Assembly (NCBI RefSeq): GCF_900166625.1
Contig: NZ_LT800499.1
Location: forward strand, 2,908,003-2,972,002
Source: Halobacillus massiliensis
GTDB lineage: Bacteria > Bacillota > Bacilli > Bacillales > Halobacillaceae
Direction: 5' to 3'
DNA: 64,000 nucleotides
Made by a program: the position numbers and the translations under genes. Positions 8,548-16,776 of the stretch are shown one piece after another. A model generated the notes under the pieces. That model ran no database searches. It was given only the letters and a program-made list of their open reading frames with translations, and was not told where the DNA came from. Each line of letters opens with the position of its first letter. Within the stretch, counting starts at the first letter, position 1.

Positions 8548-8739
8548 AACTGCCTCCTTACTTTGGCATTAAATACTACTCTTTTTTTATCACCACTATT
8601 ACTGAAAATCAAGTACTTGTTAAGTGCTACCCGCAAATTCAACCCAATAATCATAAAAAATGACGGAGATATTGCTTTACTATGTCCTTCCATACGCCTA
8701 AACTTAAAACTATAAAATTTAAAACAGTAGGTGAATGGT

Positions 8740-9600
8740 ATGAACGTAAAAATTGTATGTGATTCGGCCTGTGATTTATCCGTTGAATCGCTGCATAAAT
8801 TAAATGTCCACTGTCTTCCTCTAGGGGTGACTATCGGAGGAGAAGAGTTTGAAGATGGCAAAACGATTACCCCTGACCAGGTTTATTCTCTTATGAGAGA
8901 CGGAGAAGCACCAAAAACCTCACAGGTGTCGCCTCAGGCGTTCCGTGATACTTTTACATCTTTTGCCCGGGATAACCAGCCTTTTATTTACTTCGCTTTC
9001 TCTTCAGAGCTATCAGGCACCTATCAAACCGCGAAAATGATCGAACAGGAAGTTAAAGAAGAATTTCCGAATGCCCAGTTTGAAGTAATTGACACGAAAG
9101 CTGCTTCTATGGGGTACGGACTTATCGTTATGCGGGTTGCTGAGCTAGCTGAACAAGGAAAAGACTTCAACAGTATCATCGAAACAGGACAATATTACTC
9201 TGCCTACATGGAACACATTTTCACAGTGGATGATTTAGAATACCTTCAACGTGGGGGTCGTGTAAGCAAAACTGCTGCATTTGTCGGCAGCCTTCTTAGA
9301 ATTAAGCCCTTGCTGCATGTAGAAGACGGCAAACTAATTCCCCTGGAAAAAATAAGAGGAGCAAAGAAAGTTCTTTCGCGAATGACAGAAATTATGAAGG
9401 AACGAGGAACGGCACTCGATCAGCAGCGTATCGCCATAAGTCATGGTGATGATTTGGAAAACGCTGAAAAATTGGCTGAATTAATTCGCAAAGAGTTCGG
9501 CCCCCGGGACATCGAAATTGAAATGGTCGGTTCAGTGATCGGCTCACATGCTGGTCCTGGAACAATCGCTCTCTTTTTCTTAAACCAGCCTCCCCAATAA
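8740..9600 (+). CDS. yitS: DegV-family fatty-acid-binding protein YitS
   Basis: A 286-residue DegV protein. The N-terminal IVCDSACDLS, the SQVSPQAF segment and the central FTVDDLEYLQRGGR motif are typical. The family binds a fatty acid and, as FakB, presents it to the kinase FakA for phospholipid synthesis; that role here is by family. ATG at 8740 has AGGTG 6 bases upstream and is preferred over the GTG at 8731. The gene is divergent from yitT. Confidence 0.92.
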   Translation: MNVKIVCDSACDLSVESLHKLNVHCLPLGVTIGGEEFEDGKTITPDQVYSLMRDGEAPKTSQVSPQAFRDTFTSFARDNQPFIYFAFSSELSGTYQTAKMIEQEVKEEFPNAQFEVIDTKAASMGYGLIVMRVAELAEQGKDFNSIIETGQYYSAYMEHIFTVDDLEYLQRGGRVSKTAAFVGSLLRIKPLLHVEDGKLIPLEKIRGAKKVLSRMTEIMKERGTALDQQRIAISHGDDLENAEKLAELIRKEFGPRDIEIEMVGSVIGSHAGPGTIALFFLNQPPQ

Positions 9601-9645
9601 AAACAAGCCTGAAAAGCGGCCTGTCCGTCTATCAGGCTTGTTTTT
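9601..9645. terminator. shared terminator of yitS and the lacI-type gene
   Basis: A stem of 12 bp (9601-9612 with 9632-9643) with T-runs outward on both strands. The stop codon of the minus-strand regulator lies in the right arm. Confidence 0.85.
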
Positions 9646-10663
9646 CTATTTTTTGAGCGGATGAACGATGGACTACTGAATAGGGAATGATCATTCGTTT
9701 AGCTGGTTCGTCTTTATTTTTCACCTTTTCAATAATACACCGGGCAGCCTGACACCCTATATCAAATATATGAATATCGACCGTTGTTAAAGGCGGCCTG
9801 GTGATCTCTGAGAGATAGACATTATTAAAGCTCACTATTGAAACATCCTCAGGCACTCTTAGACTCAATTCCTCAAGCATATGAGTTACACCGACAGCCA
9901 TTAAATCGTCCGCAATAACTAAACCTGTCGGTGGTTCAGAAAGCTGAAACAGCTGATGTACGGCTTCTTTACCACCTGATTTCAAAAATTCGGCATGCAC
10001 CTTGTATTCCTCAAGTATAGGAAGCGATGCAGCTTTTAAAGCTTCCTGATAACCTTTCAATCGATCCACAGTTACCATCAAGTCAGGAGAACCGCCAATG
10101 AAACCTATTCGTTTATGCCCTAAGTCAATTAAGTGCTTTGTAATTTCACTTCCGCTTTTAACATTGTCGTTATCTACATGAGTAATTTCATCCGTCCGTT
10201 CTGTAGGCTTTCCAACAATAACAAAGGGAAAATCTTTCTCAAGCAAAAAATGAAAGACAGGATCGTTTACTTGCGAATACAGCAAAATAACGCCGTCTAT
10301 ACGATTTCCATATACCATTCGCTCCACACTATCTAATATTTCCTGATCCGTCTCGCCTGTCGAGATGGAAATGGAGTAATTTTGTTTATGAGCAATTGAG
10401 CTGATTCCACGCAGCACTTCAGGAAAAAAAGGATTCTGAAGCGACTTATCTGCACTAAAAGGCATGACTATCCCTAATGTTTGTGTGGAGCGGCTGGCTA
10501 AGTTTCTCGCATTAACATTTGGGTGGTAGCCCATTTGTTTCATTAACTTCTTTACTTTTCGCTTCGTTTCCGGGCTGATTCGGGGACTGTCCGCAATAAC
10601 CCGGGAAACGGTAGATGGAGCAACACCGGCAGCCTTTGCTACGTCTTTTATTGTAACTCCCAT
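9632..10663 (-). CDS. LacI-family transcriptional regulator
   Basis: A 343-residue LacI/GalR protein: helix-turn-helix at residues 4-23 (IKDVAKAAGVAPSTVSRV), hinge near residue 50, and a periplasmic-binding-like sensor domain (GIVMPFS..., HKRIGFIGG, PEDVSIVSFN). It begins 21 bases after the amylase-like gene and is likely in the same transcript. By context it may control that gene in response to a sugar, possibly a maltodextrin as for MalR-type regulators; the effector is not shown by sequence. Confidence 0.88.
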   Translation of the reverse strand: MGVTIKDVAKAAGVAPSTVSRVIADSPRISPETKRKVKKLMKQMGYHPNVNARNLASRSTQTLGIVMPFSADKSLQNPFFPEVLRGISSIAHKQNYSISISTGETDQEILDSVERMVYGNRIDGVILLYSQVNDPVFHFLLEKDFPFVIVGKPTERTDEITHVDNDNVKSGSEITKHLIDLGHKRIGFIGGSPDLMVTVDRLKGYQEALKAASLPILEEYKVHAEFLKSGGKEAVHQLFQLSEPPTGLVIADDLMAVGVTHMLEELSLRVPEDVSIVSFNNVYLSEITRPPLTTVDIHIFDIGCQAARCIIEKVKNKDEPAKRMIIPYSVVHRSSAQKIEKQA

Positions 10664-10684
10664 AATTTCACCTTCTAATGTTCA

Positions 10685-12130
10685 TTAGTTTCCAGCGTTT
10701 CTTTTGGATTTAATGCTCAAGGCTATAATTGCAATCACAAAGAGAAGCAGAACTCCACCTACAAATCCAATAAACAGCCAGTTCCATCCCTGGTTTTCCT
10801 CAACGACAAATATATCGCTTGTTTCTCTGTCCATCCCGACTCGGTAGCTTCCATCCTCAGACTGGTGGATAAGACCATCCTGCATAAGCCCGCGAAGCTG
10901 TTGATCATCAGGAAGATGGGTCAACTCTGCTGAGCGCGTTTGTGACGAATTGTTTATAGCAACGACTAAGGTCTGATCCTCCAGCTGCCGTTCATAAAGA
11001 GTCATTCCATTATCATTGTACAACTCTTTATAACTTCCCCTTGCTAAGGCAGGAAATTCCTGTCGTACGGAGTTAAGCTTTTCCACGATCTGGCCAACCT
11101 CAGCATTACCGCCTTTGAAACTCATCATTTGACCGTTCTCCATTTCTTTTCCCTCATCTAAGGGAAGCTCGGTGCCATAGACAGTTACCGGAATACCTGG
11201 ATAGGTAAATAAATGAGTCAGCGCCAGCTTCCAGCGCGTCACTGGGTTCTCTCCTTCTTCAACGGCCAGACGGGTTAAGCGGTCAGTAAGCGGCATGTCG
11301 ATATAATGATTCTTCATATTATCGGATTCAGAAAAATTTCCGAGCTCGTTATCAGGTGATTGAAAAGCTTCGGCAGCTTCTGTCGAGTAGTCAGGCAGGG
11401 TGTAGCTTACATTATCTCCACCTTCTACATTACTTGTCCCCTTCGTCATAATAAGAACATCTTCCTTTACCTCGGACAAGGATGTACTAAAACTTTCCAC
11501 AAAGCTGTCCCCGGGAGTTCCCTGCAAATGAAATCCATCCACATTTGTTTGCTGAATCCACCATTTTGCAGTTTCAGTAAAGTATTCCTGAACTTCGCGA
11601 TTATCTGTATCTAACTGCGGAAGCGAAGATAAACCACCTGTAGTTTCCTGAGAGCCTGTATACCAGCCGCTGTTTTCCTGTACCCACGGATGATTAGGAC
11701 TTGTATGAGTGACAACGATATCAAAAACAACCTTTATATCTCGTTCATGCGCTTCTTTTACAAGACGCTCAGCATCCTCAATTGTCCCAAAGTTTTCTTC
11801 TACAGCCCTGTAGTCATTTATCCAGAACCCATGAAATCCACCTTCTTCATTTTCCATAATGGGGCTAAGGATGATAGATGTAAAACCCATCTCCTTAATA
11901 TAGTCCAGTTGTTCTATAACTCCCTTGATATCCCCGCCATGATAAGCCTTTGGATTCTTTGTATCTATATTGCTGTCATTTTCGGAATCTCCATTCATAA
12001 AGCGATCGACCATTATGTAATACATACTTTCATCCTGCCATTGTCGTTCTTCTTTTTCAGCAGCGTTAACCATGTGAACACCACTAAAAAGAAACAACAT
12101 GATCGTGAGAAATTGGATGGATCTTCTCAT
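10685..12130 (-). CDS. membrane-anchored GH13 amylase-like protein, catalytic residues lost
   Basis: A 481-residue protein with a signal peptide (residues 1-23), a GH13 TIM barrel (YYIMVDRF, YHGGDIKG, DYRAVEENFG), a beta-domain, and a C-terminal membrane helix (about 449-471) with a basic tail. Aligned to active family members, the nucleophile Asp of GFRxD is Q203 (GFHLQ), the acid/base Glu is T229 (LIMTK), and the NHD of region IV is MPL at 279-281 (YIDMPLTDRL). The Arg of region II is H201 and the Asn of region I is T141. The fold looks kept and the frame is open, so this is a probable pseudoenzyme exposed outside the cell, perhaps a dextrin binder or sensor. The partner LacI gene follows. 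Confidence 0.85.
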   Translation of the reverse strand: MRRSIQFLTIMLFLFSGVHMVNAAEKEERQWQDESMYYIMVDRFMNGDSENDSNIDTKNPKAYHGGDIKGVIEQLDYIKEMGFTSIILSPIMENEEGGFHGFWINDYRAVEENFGTIEDAERLVKEAHERDIKVVFDIVVTHTSPNHPWVQENSGWYTGSQETTGGLSSLPQLDTDNREVQEYFTETAKWWIQQTNVDGFHLQGTPGDSFVESFSTSLSEVKEDVLIMTKGTSNVEGGDNVSYTLPDYSTEAAEAFQSPDNELGNFSESDNMKNHYIDMPLTDRLTRLAVEEGENPVTRWKLALTHLFTYPGIPVTVYGTELPLDEGKEMENGQMMSFKGGNAEVGQIVEKLNSVRQEFPALARGSYKELYNDNGMTLYERQLEDQTLVVAINNSSQTRSAELTHLPDDQQLRGLMQDGLIHQSEDGSYRVGMDRETSDIFVVEENQGWNWLFIGFVGGVLLLFVIAIIALSIKSKRNAGN

Positions 12131-12168
12131 ACCCTTTCCCCCTCTTTAAAAATACACTCGGTCTTAAG

Positions 12169-12196
12169 ATTATCCCTTTCTCCTGCTGATAGTCAA
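12169..12196 (-). promoter_or_regulatory. SigA-type promoter of the amylase-like gene
   Basis: On the minus strand TTGACT (12191-12196) and GATAAT (12169-12174) are 16 bases apart, giving a leader of about 32 bases. I saw no clear LacI operator overlapping it. Confidence 0.6.
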
Positions 12197-12283
12197 TCAC
12201 ATTTTCAGAGATTTTATGACAATCTAAGTACCATATTAATATTGGCGCCATTGCTTAAAACTAATTTCATTATTTTCACCTCA

Positions 12284-12315
12284 AAAAATAAGCTGCCGAG
12301 CCTCGCTCGCCAGCT
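12284..12315 (-). terminator. terminator after asnO
   Basis: A stem of two 5-bp GC-rich halves around one C-C mismatch (12291-12301 with 12305-12315), followed on the minus strand by TATTTTTTG. Confidence 0.8.
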
Positions 12316-12324
12316 AAAAGTATT

Positions 12325-14172
12325 TTAAGATTTGATGGAGATTCGATAAGTTTCAAGCCAATGATTGATCTGGCATAAATTCGCAATCAGCTGCGGGCCG
12401 GTCATCAGCTGGCCAAACCATGGAGTGCTGAGACTTTTCCCTTTGGAGTCGTTCAGCTTACGTACTTCCTCTTTATCAAAAAGATCAAATAAAGGCGAAT
12501 ATGACCGCTGAAGAATATCGTCCATCCAGACGGTAACAGCATCTGTATAATCAGGGTGAAAGGTTTTTGGATAAGGATTTTTCTTTCTGAACAACACTTT
12601 ATCAGGCAGCACGCCTCTAAGAGCTTCCCTTAGAAGGCCTTTTTCCTGATCTTTGTAATGTTTCATTTCCCAGGGAATATTCCACGCATATTCAACGAGT
12701 CTGTGATCACTAAAAGGCACTCGTACTTCTAAGCTTGCTCCCATGCTCATACGGTCTTTACGTTCGAGCAGTGTCTGCATGAACCAGTTCATATTTAGAT
12801 AAAACATCTGCCTGTGCTTTTTGGCGTTTTCACTTTCCCCCGGTAAAAGAGGAGCTTCGTTTAGAGTTTCTAAATATCTTCTCATCATATAAGCTGGCAT
12901 ATCATACTGACTGCTTATATCCTTTTTAACGAGTTTCTGCCGCTCATCGACCGATCGGATCCAAGGAAACCCATTGCGATCACGATCCTCTGCCCGATAA
13001 TACCACGGATAGCCTCCAAAAATTTCATCGGCACATTCGCCCGAAAGAGCCACTGTTACATGGTTTTTAATTTTTTCACAGAACCACAGTAAGGAAGAGT
13101 CGACATCGGCCATCCCCGGCAGATCTCTTAATTCCACCGATCTCTCAAGCCGCCGGACTAAGTCCTCTACACTTGCTTCAAGTGTGAAATGCTTCGTCTG
13201 GTGTTTTTTCTGCACCATATTAATGTATTCCAAGTCCCTGTCAGGCTGGAAAGCATTCTTCTGGAAATACTTACTTTGTTCCTCATAATCAATGGAGAAT
13301 GTTTCGAGTTCTCCAAGTTTTCCAGTTTTATAATTCTCGGCAGCGATTGCCGTAATAGCACTGGAATCTACACCGCCTGAAAGAAATGTCCCAAGCTTTA
13401 CATCACTGACCAGTTGACGCTCTACAGCATCCATAAACAGTTCTCTGACTCTATCTACTGTTTCTGTAAAAGAATGTGTGTGCTTCTCACTTCTTACATT
13501 CCAATATCTTTGAGCAGAAATATTTCCTTTTTCAAATACAGCAAAATGACCAGGTCTCAGTTCATGGATATTTTCGAAAACTCCGTGCCCCGGCGTCCTC
13601 GACGGTCCTAAAGTTAAGACTTCCAGAATCCCTTCCTCCGCAATCGCTGCCTCAACATCCGGATGTGCTAAAATTCCTTTAATTTCAGATGAAATCAGCA
13701 AACCGCCACAATGCTCACTGTAAAACAAGGGTTTAACCCCAAGGCGGTCTCTTGCGATAAATAGCCTTTCATTATTGACTTCCCATACACTAAAAGCAAA
13801 AATCCCATTCATGTAGTCAACACAATTTGTTCCCCATTCTATATAACTGATGAGAACAACCTCGGTATCTGAGTGCCCTTTAAAGGACCACCCTTTGGCT
13901 TTTAATTGATCTCTCACTTCATCTGTATTGTACAGCTCGCCATTATAGCATAAAATATATTCTTCACCAGCAGCTTGACGGACCATAGGCTGCACGCCTC
14001 CCGTCGGGTCGACTACAATTAAGCGGCGATGACCAAACCCCGCTGGACCTTTTATCCATTTCTGATAGTCGTCAGGACCCCTGTGCTGGATTTTTTGTGC
14101 CATTTCATTGATTACCTGCTGCTTTTCGTCTTCTCTGGAATTATAATCTATCCAGCCAACTAAACCACACAT
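12325..14172 (-). CDS. asnO: glutamine-hydrolysing asparagine synthetase (AsnO type)
   Basis: A 615-residue class II amidotransferase. Starting at the ATG at 14172 puts the catalytic Cys at position 2 (MCGLVGW), which decides the start; ten extra in-frame residues upstream would bury it. The glutaminase domain (RGPDDYQ, YNGELYN) spans about 1-210. The synthetase domain carries the ATP pyrophosphatase loop LSGGVDSSA near 258. It makes Asn from Asp, Gln and ATP. The length matches B. subtilis AsnO (614), which is used in sporulation, better than AsnB or AsnH. Confidence 0.88.
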   Translation of the reverse strand: MCGLVGWIDYNSREDEKQQVINEMAQKIQHRGPDDYQKWIKGPAGFGHRRLIVVDPTGGVQPMVRQAAGEEYILCYNGELYNTDEVRDQLKAKGWSFKGHSDTEVVLISYIEWGTNCVDYMNGIFAFSVWEVNNERLFIARDRLGVKPLFYSEHCGGLLISSEIKGILAHPDVEAAIAEEGILEVLTLGPSRTPGHGVFENIHELRPGHFAVFEKGNISAQRYWNVRSEKHTHSFTETVDRVRELFMDAVERQLVSDVKLGTFLSGGVDSSAITAIAAENYKTGKLGELETFSIDYEEQSKYFQKNAFQPDRDLEYINMVQKKHQTKHFTLEASVEDLVRRLERSVELRDLPGMADVDSSLLWFCEKIKNHVTVALSGECADEIFGGYPWYYRAEDRDRNGFPWIRSVDERQKLVKKDISSQYDMPAYMMRRYLETLNEAPLLPGESENAKKHRQMFYLNMNWFMQTLLERKDRMSMGASLEVRVPFSDHRLVEYAWNIPWEMKHYKDQEKGLLREALRGVLPDKVLFRKKNPYPKTFHPDYTDAVTVWMDDILQRSYSPLFDLFDKEEVRKLNDSKGKSLSTPWFGQLMTGPQLIANLCQINHWLETYRISIKS

Positions 14173-14258
14173 CTGCCTCACCATCCTTCTGAAAAAAAGC
14201 ATCGTAATACAGGATATGAAAGTTTTCCGGAATTGTATGAGATTTTTTAAAAATATTG

Positions 14259-14308
14259 TTGACTTTTTAGTTGAGAATGATTATCATTTTAAATGAGAAT
14301 AGTTTTCA
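14259..14308 (+). promoter_or_regulatory. promoter with two overlapping Fur boxes
   Basis: TTGACT (14259-14264) and TATCAT (14282-14287) lie 17 bases apart on the plus strand. TGAGAATGATTATCA (14272-14286) differs at one position from the 7-1-7 Fur consensus TGATAATNATTATCA and covers the -10. A second, weaker copy (TGAGAATAGTTTTCA, 14294-14308) covers the expected start. Occupation by Fur would block this promoter under iron-replete conditions (inference). Confidence 0.75.
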
Positions 14309-14416
14309 CTAGACCCCAATGCCGGTGAGCTATTTTAATCCCCCCTCTATTTATATGCATAAATAATAAAACAGCAAAAAACTTGCAGTGAAACCGTTTC
14401 TCTGCAAGTTTTTTGC
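14295..14416 (+). ncRNA. candidate FsrA-like iron-sparing small RNA
   Basis: No reading frame follows the Fur-box promoter. The predicted RNA of about 120 bases has a 5' stem (AATAG and TTCAC, 14298-14309, with GTGAG and CTATT, 14325-14334) whose loop carries ACCCC, then an unpaired CCCCCCTCT (14340-14348), then a terminator with a perfect 15-bp stem (14374-14388 with 14402-14416). C-rich single-stranded segments that pair with ribosome sites are how FsrA of B. subtilis silences iron-using proteins under Fur control. It lies between asnO and yisL, both on the other strand. It could instead be an unrelated Fur-controlled RNA. Confidence 0.68.
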
Positions 14417-14428
14417 CAGCCGTCCAAA

Positions 14429-14463
14429 CAAAAAAAGCCGTCGAGATTTGCTCGACAGCTTTG
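14429..14463 (-). terminator. terminator after yisL
   Basis: Stem AAAGC-GTCGAG with CTCGAC-GCTTT (one mismatch, loop ATTTG), followed on the minus strand by seven T. Confidence 0.85.
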
Positions 14464-14477
14464 AAGTGAATGCATTC

Positions 14478-14846
14478 TTATCGAGGCAGAATCCCTAACG
14501 GCAGGAATCCAAAACCTAAAATTAAGGCAAGGATAGCTGCTATCAACAATTGAGCCCACCATCCATAAGAAATATACTTCTTCTTATACTTAATTGTTAC
14601 CATTTCCATTGCTGTGATGACCCATAAACCGACAAGCATCTTAACAATAGCCAGTCCCATTTGGTCTGATCCATTCATATAATTGGCAAACAGAGAGCCT
14701 CCAGAATAAAGGATCAGTAAATAGTCCACTCTTAAAATCATGTGCGAAATTTTTGCAGCTTTTTCATTACCTTTTCGTGTGAATGTTGCAGCTAATCCAA
14801 CGAGTACAAATGCGATTACCCAAGAGGTAATATGTACGTGCGCCAT
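14478..14846 (-). CDS. yisL: YisL-family (DUF1516) membrane protein
   Basis: A 122-residue protein with four membrane helices, matching the UPF0344/YisL family (HITSWVIAFVLV..., KISHMILRVDYLLILYSGG). TAAGGAGGAG precedes the ATG. Function unknown in the family; it is a single-gene unit with its own terminator. Confidence 0.88.
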   Translation of the reverse strand: MAHVHITSWVIAFVLVGLAATFTRKGNEKAAKISHMILRVDYLLILYSGGSLFANYMNGSDQMGLAIVKMLVGLWVITAMEMVTIKYKKKYISYGWWAQLLIAAILALILGFGFLPLGILPR

Positions 14847-15001
14847 ACTTCTCCTCCTTATTACAAGAATCTTCCTTCATAATACCACGAGGATTCGACT
14901 TTTTCCTAAGGAAATACTCTCAACTATTTTAGAATTGAGTAAATAAACTTTAAACCTGTTATACTAAAAGGGATATTTTTCAAAGAAATTGGAGGGATAG
15001 C

Positions 15002-16195
15002 ATGACAGTCAGCAGTCAACAAATCATTGATCAAACTCAGGAGTATGGTGCGAAAAACTACCATCCCTTACCGATTGTAATTTCAAAAGCTGAAGGAGTC
15101 TGGGTGGAAGATCCAGAAGGAAACCGCTATATGGATATGCTCAGTGCCTATTCAGCAGTTAACCAGGGCCACCGCCATCCGAAAATCATCCAGGCACTAA
15201 ATGATCAGGCAAGCCGAGTGACCCTTACCTCCCGTGCTTTTCATAATGACCAGCTGGGTCCGTGGTATGAAAAGATCTGCAAACTAACGAATAAAGAAAT
15301 GGCACTGCCTATGAACACAGGAGCTGAAGCTGTTGAGACAGCAGTCAAAACGGCCAGACGCTGGGCATATGATGTAAAAGGTGTACAGGACGGCCAAGCT
15401 GAAATTATTGCCTGTGAAGGAAACTTCCATGGACGTACATTAACTGCGGTTTCTCTTTCCTCTGAAGCAGAGTATCAGCGGGGATTCGGTCCTCTTCTCC
15501 CTGGCATTAAACTAATTCCATATGGTGATGTAGAAGCTTTAAAGGAAGCGATTACAGAGAATACTGCCGGATTTCTCCTTGAACCTATTCAAGGAGAAGC
15601 AGGAATTGTTATGCCTCCAGAAGGTTTCCTAAAGGAAGCTTATGATGTATGTAAAGAAAATAACGTTTTATTTATAGCTGATGAAATCCAGGCCGGACTC
15701 GGTCGAAGCGGTAAAATGTTTGCCTGTGACTGGGAGAATGTCTCCCCTGATGTTTTAATTCTTGGCAAAGCTTTAGGCGGAGGCGTCTTCCCTATCTCCT
15801 GTGTAATAGCCAATAAAGATATCCTGGGAGTGTTTAATCCAGGCTCCCATGGTTCAACATTTGGAGGGAATCCGCTGGCGAGTGCAGTATCTGTTGCTTC
15901 TCTTGATGTACTGGAAGAAGAAAACCTGGCTGCCCGCTCCCTTGAACTTGGGAATTACATGATGGAAGAATTGAAACAAATTAATAATCCCAAAATTAAG
16001 GAAGTACGAGGCAAAGGATTATTTATCGGTGTTGAAATGACGGAAGCCGCCCGTCCTTATTGTGAGCAGCTAAAAGAAAGAGGGCTGCTGTGTAAGGAAA
16101 CACATGAGAATGTTATCCGATTTGCACCTCCTCTTGTCATCGAAAAAGAAGATCTTCAATGGGCGATCGATCAAATTAAAGAAGTACTAAAATAA
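15002..16195 (+). CDS. rocD: ornithine aminotransferase RocD
   Basis: A 397-residue class III PLP aminotransferase. The cofactor Lys lies in ILGKALGGG near residue 257, with [11 protein letters not shown] and [11 protein letters not shown] around the active site. It converts ornithine and 2-oxoglutarate to glutamate semialdehyde and glutamate, linking arginine breakdown with proline. The N-terminal [12 protein letters not shown] is characteristic of RocD rather than of ArgD. TTGGAGGG precedes the ATG. It is monocistronic here, with no rocABC or rocEF genes adjacent. Confidence 0.95.
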   Translation: MTVSSQQIIDQTQEYGAKNYHPLPIVISKAEGVWVEDPEGNRYMDMLSAYSAVNQGHRHPKIIQALNDQASRVTLTSRAFHNDQLGPWYEKICKLTNKEMALPMNTGAEAVETAVKTARRWAYDVKGVQDGQAEIIACEGNFHGRTLTAVSLSSEAEYQRGFGPLLPGIKLIPYGDVEALKEAITENTAGFLLEPIQGEAGIVMPPEGFLKEAYDVCKENNVLFIADEIQAGLGRSGKMFACDWENVSPDVLILGKALGGGVFPISCVIANKDILGVFNPGSHGSTFGGNPLASAVSVASLDVLEEENLAARSLELGNYMMEELKQINNPKIKEVRGKGLFIGVEMTEAARPYCEQLKERGLLCKETHENVIRFAPPLVIEKEDLQWAIDQIKEVLK

Positions 16196-16196
16196 C

Positions 16197-16228
16197 AAAA
16201 AGCTTCGGCTCTTAGGCCGAAGCTTTTT
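16197..16228 (+). terminator. terminator after rocD
   Basis: A 13-bp stem AAAAGCTTCGGCT/GGCCGAAGCTTTT (with loop CTTA), followed by T. Confidence 0.92.
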
Positions 16229-16281
16229 AATATCCTGGCTTTTCTAACCCGCGTGGACCCGCTTTTCTGCTTAGACTTGAA

Positions 16282-16776
16282 TTATTGTATACCCGCTATT
16301 TTCTTCTGTCCCCATGGAGCTACAACAATTTCTACTATCTGCTGTGGTTCCTGTTCCAGTTCCTGGCCAGAACCTTCTTCTACAAAATATCGATCCAGGC
16401 CGATATTCATCTGATAGCTGTCTTCAAGCGGCCATTCAAGCTTTGCTTTGAGTTCCACTTGATTGCTTTGACTTTCCTGTTGTTGATCAGAAGCGCTAAC
16501 TAACTCATACAGGCCGTTTTCTTTTTCTTCAAGAAGAAGATAGACAATATCGCCACGCTGCGGCTCCTGCTCTGCAATCCATCTCTCTTTTGGAACTTCT
16601 TCGATGCTGTAACGAAGTGTAACATAATCACCATAAAAAGGGTCGCGTGGATCCATAGGTTCTGTTTCTAATCGAATGGTTTCTCCAACTTCATCCATCA
16701 AATAATAAGCAGCCATCATCGAAATGAGGAAAATGAATTGTAAACCGATGATAAGGTAAAAGATCCAGCGCTTCAT
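16282..16776 (-). CDS. GDYXXLXY-motif membrane-anchored protein
   Basis: A 164-residue protein with one N-terminal membrane helix (residues 6-27) and an extracytoplasmic domain that contains GDYVTLRY near residue 49, the motif that names the GDYXXLXY family. It overlaps the upstream DUF2157 gene by 4 bases (ATGA). That pair is recurrent in bacteria, so the two proteins probably form one membrane complex of unknown function. Confidence 0.85.
   Translation of the reverse strand: MKRWIFYLIIGLQFIFLISMMAAYYLMDEVGETIRLETEPMDPRDPFYGDYVTLRYSIEEVPKERWIAEQEPQRGDIVYLLLEEKENGLYELVSASDQQQESQSNQVELKAKLEWPLEDSYQMNIGLDRYFVEEGSGQELEQEPQQIVEIVVAPWGQKKIAGIQ

Noticed and set aside
11690..12328. 212-codon frame opposite the amylase-like gene
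   Set aside because: Shadow of the coding strand; composition and lack of domain or ribosome site argue against it.
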